Positions 21,239-26,053 of a DNA stretch of 26,053 nt are shown in pieces (position 1 is the first letter of the stretch; every line of letters begins with the position of its first letter). A model generated the notes under the pieces. It did no database searches and was not told the DNA's origin. It saw only the letters and a program-made list of their open reading frames with translations. Both the position numbers and the translations under genes were made by a program. This DNA comes from CAMAVH01 sp035714115 (GTDB lineage Bacteria; Pseudomonadota; Alphaproteobacteria; SMXQ01): positions 1-26,053 of the forward strand of contig DASTMO010000053.1 in the NCBI GenBank assembly GCA_035714115.1, given 5' to 3'.

Positions 21239-22696
21239 ATGCCCGATTCCCTGCCCTCCAGCGGTTCGCCGGCCGAACCGCTTCCCCTTTCTGCGGCCGA
21301 ACCGCCCCCGCATCCGCGCACCAGCATGGTGCCCTGGGTCGTCGCCACCGGCATGTTCATCAACCAGATGGACTCGACGATCCTCACCACCTCCCTGCCG
21401 CAGATCGCCGAGAGCTTGGGCGAGCCGCCGCTCAAACTGTCGCTCGCCATCACTAGCTACCTGATCACCCTGGCCGTCTTCATTCCGATCAGCGGCTGGA
21501 TCGCCGACCGCTTCGGCCCGCGCCGCGTCTTCTGCTGGGCCATCGCCATCTTCACGCTGTCGTCCGCCGCCTGCGGTTTCGCCGACAGCCTCGGCATGCT
21601 GGTGTTCAATCGCGTCATCCAGGGCTTCGGCGGCGCGCTGATGACGCCGGTCGGCCGCATCATCCTCGGGCGCAGCTTCCCCAAGGACCAGCTTTATGCC
21701 GCCCTCGCCTTCGTCTCGATCCCGGCGCTGATCGGCCCGACCATCGGGCCTGTCGTCGGCGGCCTGATCACCACCTACCTGTCGTGGCATTGGGTGTTCT
21801 TCGTCAACATCCCCTTCGGCGTCGTCGGCATTGCGCTGGCGCTGAAATACGTGAAGAACTTCGACACGCCCAAGCCGCCGCCGTTCGATATCAAAGGCTT
21901 CGTCATGGTCGGCAGCGGCGTCGCTCTGCTCGAACTCGCCATCGACTTTCTCGGCCATCGCGTCATCCCGATGCCGTTCGTCGCGGCCATGTTCATCGGC
22001 GCCGCCGTGCTGCTCGGTGTCTATGCCGCCTACGCCCTGCGCCGCGAAAATCCGGTGCTCGATCTGACGCTGTTCCGCCTGCGCACCTTCCGCGCCTCGA
22101 CGCTGTCGGGCAGCTTGTGCCGCTTCTCGATCGGCGCCGTGCCGTTCCTGCTGCCGCTGATGCTGCAGGTCGGCTTCGGCCTGTCGGCCCTCGCCTCGGG
22201 CCTCTTGACCTTCGTGATGAACATCGGCGCGATCTCGGTGAAATTCGTCGCCAAGCCGCTCGCCGCGCGCTTCGGCTTTCGCAACCTAGTGCTCTACAAC
22301 GCCAGCGTGCTCGGCCTTTTCACCATGGGCATGGCCCTGTTCCAGCCCGACACGCCGCATTGGATCATCTTCTTCTATCTGATGTTCTACGGCGTCTCGC
22401 GCGCGGTGCAGTTCACCAACGTCAACGCCTTGTCCTTCGCCGACCTGACGCCGCAGAACCTCAGCCGCGGCACCAGCATGGCCAGCGTCATCCAGCAGGT
22501 CTCCAGCAGCTTCGGCGTGGCCTTGGCCGCCACCATCATCAGCCTGGTCGCCGGCGGCAGCGACGTCCTGACGTCCGAGGACTTCCACTGGGCCTTCGTC
22601 ATCGTCGCGCTGTTTCCGATACTGTCGGTGATCGGCTTCGCCCAGTTGCGCCCGACCGACGGCGCGGAAATGACGGGCCGGCGCGGCCGGGGCTGA
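21239..22696 (+). CDS. MFS multidrug exporter, DHA2 (EmrB/QacA) type
   Basis: The product is 485 residues with many hydrophobic segments, consistent with the 14-helix DHA2 subfamily. Landmarks: FINQMDSTILTTSLPQI at about 38-54 (helix 1, the usual D-x-T-I motif), GWIADRFGPRRVF near 86-98 (motif A), NRVIQGFGGALMTPVG (motif B) and GPTIGPVVGGL near 166-176 (motif C of proton antiporters). A Pro-rich N-terminal tail of about 30 residues precedes helix 1, and the start lacks an obvious ribosome-binding site, so an internal ATG at residue 30 is possible. No membrane-fusion partner (EmrA-like) is adjacent. The drug or metabolite exported cannot be named. Confidence 0.9.
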   Translation: MPDSLPSSGSPAEPLPLSAAEPPPHPRTSMVPWVVATGMFINQMDSTILTTSLPQIAESLGEPPLKLSLAITSYLITLAVFIPISGWIADRFGPRRVFCWAIAIFTLSSAACGFADSLGMLVFNRVIQGFGGALMTPVGRIILGRSFPKDQLYAALAFVSIPALIGPTIGPVVGGLITTYLSWHWVFFVNIPFGVVGIALALKYVKNFDTPKPPPFDIKGFVMVGSGVALLELAIDFLGHRVIPMPFVAAMFIGAAVLLGVYAAYALRRENPVLDLTLFRLRTFRASTLSGSLCRFSIGAVPFLLPLMLQVGFGLSALASGLLTFVMNIGAISVKFVAKPLAARFGFRNLVLYNASVLGLFTMGMALFQPDTPHWIIFFYLMFYGVSRAVQFTNVNALSFADLTPQNLSRGTSMASVIQQVSSSFGVALAATIISLVAGGSDVLTSEDFHWAFVIVALFPILSVIGFAQLRPTDGAEMTGRRGRG

Positions 22697-22706
22697 CGCC
22701 CGCCAT

Positions 22707-22748
22707 TTGACGGAGATCAAGGCCGGGCCGGCGCGGAGCCGCTAACCT
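22707..22748 (+). promoter_or_regulatory. FNR/FixK-type box with matching -10, class II layout
   Basis: TTGACGGAGATCAA (22707-22720) fits the FNR/FixK consensus TTGAT-N4-ATCAA in all but one position. A -10-like TAACCT (22743-22748) lies where a start near 22755 would put the box centre at about -41.5, the classical class II activator position. The downstream gene is a universal stress protein. Confidence 0.65.
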
Positions 22749-22771
22749 TCGAATAGAAATCGGAGGTTCGC

Positions 22772-23629
22772 ATGTCCATCCGCGTGATCGACGCCCATCT
22801 GAACGGCACCCCGCAGGACGAGAAAGTTCTCGCCAGCGCTCTGGCGCTGGCGCAGCGCTTCGGCGGCCATGTCTATGCCACCTACGCTCTGCCGAGCCCG
22901 ACGCTGACGCCGCCGCCGACCGGCCTCGGCCTGTTTCCCGGCGTCTACAAAGCGCTCGCCGCTTCAGCGAAAAGCGAATGGCAGGAGCGCGCCGACAAAG
23001 CCGAGGCCCGCTTCAAGGCTTGGTGCGCCAAGAACAAGCTGCTGCAAAGCGACGGACCCGACAAATTCTCGCCGCCGACGATCGAATGGCGCCAGGCCGG
23101 CAAGCATGAAAGCCTGGCGCTCGCCAGCCCGCTGGCCGATCTGCTGGTCACCGTGCCGCCGCCCTTGACCGACGAGACCGCCTTCCAGCTCGGCTTCGAG
23201 CTGCCGCTGCTGCGCGAAGGCCGCCCGGTGCTGTTCGTGCCCAAGGGCGTCACGGCGACGCGTTACGAGACGCCGCTGATCGGCTGGAACGGCAGTTCCG
23301 AAGCCTTCCATGCCGTGCAGGCCGCTCTGCCGATCCTGCAGAAGGCGGCGACCGTCCATGTCTGCACCGTGGCGGAGAAGGACTTCACCGAAAGCCTGTC
23401 GGACAAGCTGATCGCCTATCTTGCTTGGCACGGCATCCAAGCCGTCGCTGCCAAGCCGGCCAAAGCGGCAGGCGTGGAGGCCTCCTTGGAAGCCACCGCG
23501 CACCGCGTCGGCGCCGATCTCTTGGTCATGGGCGCTTATACCCATGGCCGTCTGCGCCAGCTGGTGTTCGGCGGCATGACGCGCCACATCCTCAATCGCG
23601 GAAAAATTCCGACATTGATGGCGCACTAA
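22772..23629 (+). CDS. Universal stress protein, tandem USP domains
   Basis: The product is 285 residues with GGAGG 5 nt before the ATG. It is built as two USP-like halves. The C-terminal half ends with the signature GADLLVMGAYTHGRLRQLVF followed by GGMTRHIL, close to the ATP-binding G-2x-G-9x-G(S/T) pattern. The N-terminal half (about 1-140) lacks a clear version and is probably degenerate. USPs of this double type are cytoplasmic and often induced under low oxygen or stress. The FNR/FixK-type box upstream suggests oxygen-limited expression, and a strong terminator follows, so it is a single-gene unit. Confidence 0.85.
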   Translation: MSIRVIDAHLNGTPQDEKVLASALALAQRFGGHVYATYALPSPTLTPPPTGLGLFPGVYKALAASAKSEWQERADKAEARFKAWCAKNKLLQSDGPDKFSPPTIEWRQAGKHESLALASPLADLLVTVPPPLTDETAFQLGFELPLLREGRPVLFVPKGVTATRYETPLIGWNGSSEAFHAVQAALPILQKAATVHVCTVAEKDFTESLSDKLIAYLAWHGIQAVAAKPAKAAGVEASLEATAHRVGADLLVMGAYTHGRLRQLVFGGMTRHILNRGKIPTLMAH

Positions 23630-23686
23630 TTCTCAGGCAGGCGGCGCCCTCTCTCCCGCTGTCCCGGCGCGCTGCCGCCTGAGAGT

Positions 23687-23729
23687 GACGCGGACGGATC
23701 CCCTCCCGGTTCCGTCCGCGTCTTTGTTT
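23687..23729 (+). terminator. Intrinsic terminator after the universal stress protein gene
   Basis: GACGCGGACGGA (23687-23698) and TCCGTCCGCGTC (23711-23722) form a perfect 12-bp stem with a 12-base loop, followed by TTTGTTT (23723-23729). Confidence 0.85.
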
Positions 23730-23848
23730 GCGCCGGAACCGGCACGCGCCGCATCACGCCGTCATAACGCAAGCGTGAGATGTTCTGAATTGTGCGAAGC
23801 GGCGCGCGCTCCAAGATGCTGGTCATGATCAACCATAGGAGCCTGCCG

Positions 23849-24130
23849 ATGAAATGCCCGATCGACCAAAGCGATCTCGTGATGGCCGACCGCCAAGGAA
23901 TCGAGATCGACTACTGCCCCAAATGCCGCGGCGTGTGGCTGGATCGCGGCGAGCTCGATAAGATCATCGAACGCACAACGCCGGCAACGGCGCCGGCTGA
24001 AGCCTACCGCGGCGATGAGCGGCGCCATGAAAAAGATCGTTACGAGAAGGACCGCTACGAAAAAGAACGCATGTACGGCAAGCCGCACAAGAAGCGCGAG
24101 TCCTTCCTCAGCGACATCTTCGACTTCTGA
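23849..24130 (+). CDS. Small TFIIB-type zinc-ribbon protein with charged repeat tail
   Basis: The product is 93 residues from the ATG at 23849, with AGGAG 7 nt upstream; a longer frame starting at 23792 lacks a site. The N-terminal zf-TFIIB-like ribbon shows CPID at 3-6, then DYCPKCRGVWLDRGELDKII at 21-40. The second Cys of the first knuckle is Asp, a variant I recall in this family. The rest is very hydrophilic with a tandem heptad-like EKDRY repeat (about 61-75) and a C-terminal FLSDIFDF. Role unknown; probably nucleic-acid or protein binding. It ends 8 bp from the convergent metal ATPase gene. Confidence 0.85.
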   Translation: MKCPIDQSDLVMADRQGIEIDYCPKCRGVWLDRGELDKIIERTTPATAPAEAYRGDERRHEKDRYEKDRYEKERMYGKPHKKRESFLSDIFDF

Positions 24131-24138
24131 CGCGCCGC

Positions 24139-26053
24139 TCACGCCTCGTCGAAACGGTAAGCCAACAGCCGCAGGGCGTTAAGCGTGACGATCACCGTCG
24201 CGCCGGTGTCGGCGAGAATGGCGATCCACATGCCGGTGAGGCCGAGCACGGTCGTCGCCAGGAAGATCGCCTTCGAGCCGAGCGCCAGCGCGACGTTGGT
24301 GCGGACGTTGCCGAGCGTGGCGCGCGACAGCGCGACCAGCTCGGCGACGCCGGTCACGCGGTTCTTCAGCAATGCCGCATCGGCGGTCTCCAGCGCCACG
24401 TCCGTGCCGCCGCCCATGGCGATGCCGACGCTGGCCGCCGCCAAGGCGGGCGCGTCGTTGATGCCGTCGCCGACCTTGCCGACCGGCCCCTGACCCAAAG
24501 CGGCCAATTCCTGCACGATGCGGGCTTTGTCTTCGGGCAGCAATTGCGCATACGCTTCGATGCCGAGATCTTGCGCCACGGCGGCCGCCGCGCGGGCGTT
24601 GTCGCCGGTGAGCATCACGCCGCGCACGCCGAGCCGCGACAAGGCCGCCAAGCCGCGCTTGGCGTCCTCGCGCGCCGCATCGCGCAGAGCGATCAGGCCG
24701 AGCAGGGTCGCCCCCTCGGCCAGCACCACCACCGTCTTGCCTTCGCCCTCCAGCCGCGCCACGGCGGCGCTCGCCGCATCGCTCAGGCCATGGCGGTCGG
24801 CGACGCTGCGCGGATTGCCGAGGAACATCATGCGCTTTTCGGCGCGCCCGGTGAGGCCGTGGCCGCCGAGCGCCATCACGCCCTGCGCCTGCGGCGCGAC
24901 AACACCGCTTTCCGTCTGCTTGGCCAGGATCGCCTTGGCGAGCGGATGGTTCGAGCCGGCTTCGAGCGCGGCGGCGAGGCGCAGCGTGTCTTCGGCAGTG
25001 GCCGCCAAAGCAACGATGTCGGTCACCTGCGGGCTGCCTTCGGTGAGCGTGCCGGTCTTGTCGAAGGCGATGGTCTTGAGGCGGCCCGCCGCTTCAAGCA
25101 CCGCGCCGCCCTTGACCAGCAGGCCGCGCTTGGCGCCGGCGGCGAGGCCGGCGGCGATGGCGGCCGGCGTCGAGATGACCAGCGCGCAGGGGCAGGCGAT
25201 CAGCAGCAGCGCCAGGGCGCGATAGATCCATTCCGACCAGGACTGGCCGGCCAGCAGCGGCGGCAGGACCGCGACGAGAATGGCGAGGACGACGACGACC
25301 GGCATATAGAGTCGCGCGAAGCGGTCGATATAGCGCTCGACTGGGGCTTTCGATTCCTGCGCCTCTTCGACCAGGCGCAGGATGCGCGCGATGGTGTTGT
25401 CGGCGGCCGCCTTGGTGACGCGCAGCGTCAGCGCCGCGCTTTGGTTGATGGTGCCGGCATAGACCGTCTCGCCTGCCCCTTTGGCGCGCGGCAGCGATTC
25501 TCCGGTGATCGGCGCCTCGTCGATGTCGGAGCGGCCCTCGACGATCTCGCCGTCGCAGGCGATGCGGTCGCCCGGCCGCGCCAGCACGAACTGGCCGGGC
25601 CGCAGGCTATCGGCGGCGACTTCGCGGCGCGCCTCGCCCTCGATCAGCAGCGCCGTTTTCGGCGTCAGATCGCCGAGCGCGGTGATGCTCTTGCGCGCGC
25701 GCATGGCGGCGACGCCTTCCAACAACTCGCCGACGCAGAACAGAAAGACGACAACCGCGGCCTCTTCCGCCGCGCCGATCACCAGCGCGCCCGCAGCTGC
25801 GATGACCATCAGCATCTCGATGGTGAAGACTGAGCCGAAGCGCGCGGCGACGAAAGCGCGGCGCGCGATCGGCAGGGCGGCGACCAGCGTGGCGGCGATG
25901 AAGGGCCAAGCCCCAAGCGCCGGCCATATTGTATCGGCGATGAAGGCGAGGCTCAGCAGCAGGCCGGAGACGATGACAAGGCGGCCTTTCGGGGTCGTCC
26001 ACCAGCCGCGATCCGCCGGCAAAGCCTCATGGCTATGACCGTGATCGTGGCCC
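24139..26053 (-). CDS. zntA: Heavy-metal P-type ATPase, P1B-2 (Zn/Cd/Pb exporter), 5' end outside window
   Basis: The frame is open to the right edge; about 637 residues are visible. They begin with a His-rich stretch GHDHGHSHEA, so translation must start further right. All P1B marks are present: TGES (about 183-186), the membrane metal site CPC (about 287-289), DKTGT (about 331-335), the SNHPLA dipeptide region, GDN and GDGINDAP. Helix 7 has a Lys (ALGSKAIFLATT) and helix 8 an Asp (LADTGATVIVTLNALRLL), the pair typical of ZntA/CadA rather than copper CopA. It pumps Zn(II), Cd(II) or Pb(II) out of the cytoplasm. Whether an N-terminal HMA domain precedes the His-rich part cannot be seen. The subtype is firm, the exact gene name less so. 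Confidence 0.92.
   Translation of the reverse strand, partial: GHDHGHSHEALPADRGWWTTPKGRLVIVSGLLLSLAFIADTIWPALGAWPFIAATLVAALPIARRAFVAARFGSVFTIEMLMVIAAAGALVIGAAEEAAVVVFLFCVGELLEGVAAMRARKSITALGDLTPKTALLIEGEARREVAADSLRPGQFVLARPGDRIACDGEIVEGRSDIDEAPITGESLPRAKGAGETVYAGTINQSAALTLRVTKAAADNTIARILRLVEEAQESKAPVERYIDRFARLYMPVVVVLAILVAVLPPLLAGQSWSEWIYRALALLLIACPCALVISTPAAIAAGLAAGAKRGLLVKGGAVLEAAGRLKTIAFDKTGTLTEGSPQVTDIVALAATAEDTLRLAAALEAGSNHPLAKAILAKQTESGVVAPQAQGVMALGGHGLTGRAEKRMMFLGNPRSVADRHGLSDAASAAVARLEGEGKTVVVLAEGATLLGLIALRDAAREDAKRGLAALSRLGVRGVMLTGDNARAAAAVAQDLGIEAYAQLLPEDKARIVQELAALGQGPVGKVGDGINDAPALAAASVGIAMGGGTDVALETADAALLKNRVTGVAELVALSRATLGNVRTNVALALGSKAIFLATTVLGLTGMWIAILADTGATVIVTLNALRLLAYRFDEA

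Noticed and set aside
21158..21958. 266-codon minus-strand open frame over the MFS gene
   Set aside because: Antisense shadow of a well-supported MFS transporter; no ribosome-binding site and a D/G/R/H-rich product.
24544..25833. 429-codon plus-strand open frame inside the metal ATPase gene
   Set aside because: Antisense to a gene with all P-type ATPase motifs; composition is that of a shadow frame.
1..26053. CRISPR arrays, insertion sequences, tRNA or rRNA genes
   Set aside because: No regularly spaced repeats, transposase motifs, terminal inverted repeats or cloverleaf-like segments were seen by eye on either strand.

Overview
The window is GC-rich, gene-dense bacterial chromosomal DNA with no rRNA, tRNA, insertion sequence, phage gene or CRISPR array that I can see. 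Several features suggest an alphaproteobacterium, probably of the order Hyphomicrobiales (Rhizobiales): orphan TctC/Bug-type and NMT1-type solute-binding proteins, PRC-barrel proteins, a CHASE hybrid histidine kinase, a FixK/FNR-type box and a possible EcfG-type promoter. The genus is inference only.

Region A (1-8,930, all minus strand) looks like one long surface-polysaccharide or nucleotide-sugar operon that runs out of the window on the left. In transcription order it holds: a good sigma70 promoter preceded by three 10-bp repeats; a winged-helix regulator fused to a Rossmann-like domain; a NusG/RfaH-family antiterminator; a 141-bp leader with competing inverted repeats, a tandem repeat and an ops/JUMPstart-like element; a GmhA-like sugar-phosphate isomerase; a HAD phosphatase (GmhB-like, zinc loop lost); a transaldolase; an intrinsic-terminator-like hairpin inside the operon; two SDR epimerases/dehydratases; a nucleotidyltransferase-PfkB kinase fusion (HldE activities in swapped order); a Gfo/Idh/MocA oxidoreductase; and a UDP-glucose-dehydrogenase-like protein whose catalytic Cys is replaced by Asn. 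Most gene junctions are 4-bp ATGA/GTGA overlaps. Read together, the enzymes could make sedoheptulose 7-phosphate, convert it to a nucleotide-activated heptose and then modify that sugar, under control of a dedicated antiterminator. This is the most interesting part of the window.

Region B (8,950-13,620) is a mixed housekeeping and envelope segment: a small exported protein, a YihY-family membrane protein with a C-terminal winged helix, a cupin, an exported di-heme cytochrome c, a Sel1-like exported protein divergent from it with essentially no intergenic space, a 43-residue single-span membrane protein, and an exported PRC-barrel protein.

Region C (13,620-17,880) holds three solute-binding proteins with no permease or ATPase genes nearby (two NMT1/TauA-like, one of them without a signal peptide, and one TctC/Bug type), plus a dienelactone hydrolase. 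Strong intrinsic terminators separate the units.

Region D (17,890-26,053) is stress and metal related: a CHASE-HisKA-HATPase-REC hybrid kinase; a cytoplasmic PRC-barrel protein; an exported DUF305 protein behind a MerR/CueR-type promoter with a 19-bp spacer; a DHA2-type MFS exporter; a tandem universal-stress protein behind an FNR/FixK-type promoter; a small zinc-ribbon protein; and a P1B-2 (Zn/Cd/Pb) ATPase cut by the right edge. All function calls rest on motifs read by eye; no database search was possible.
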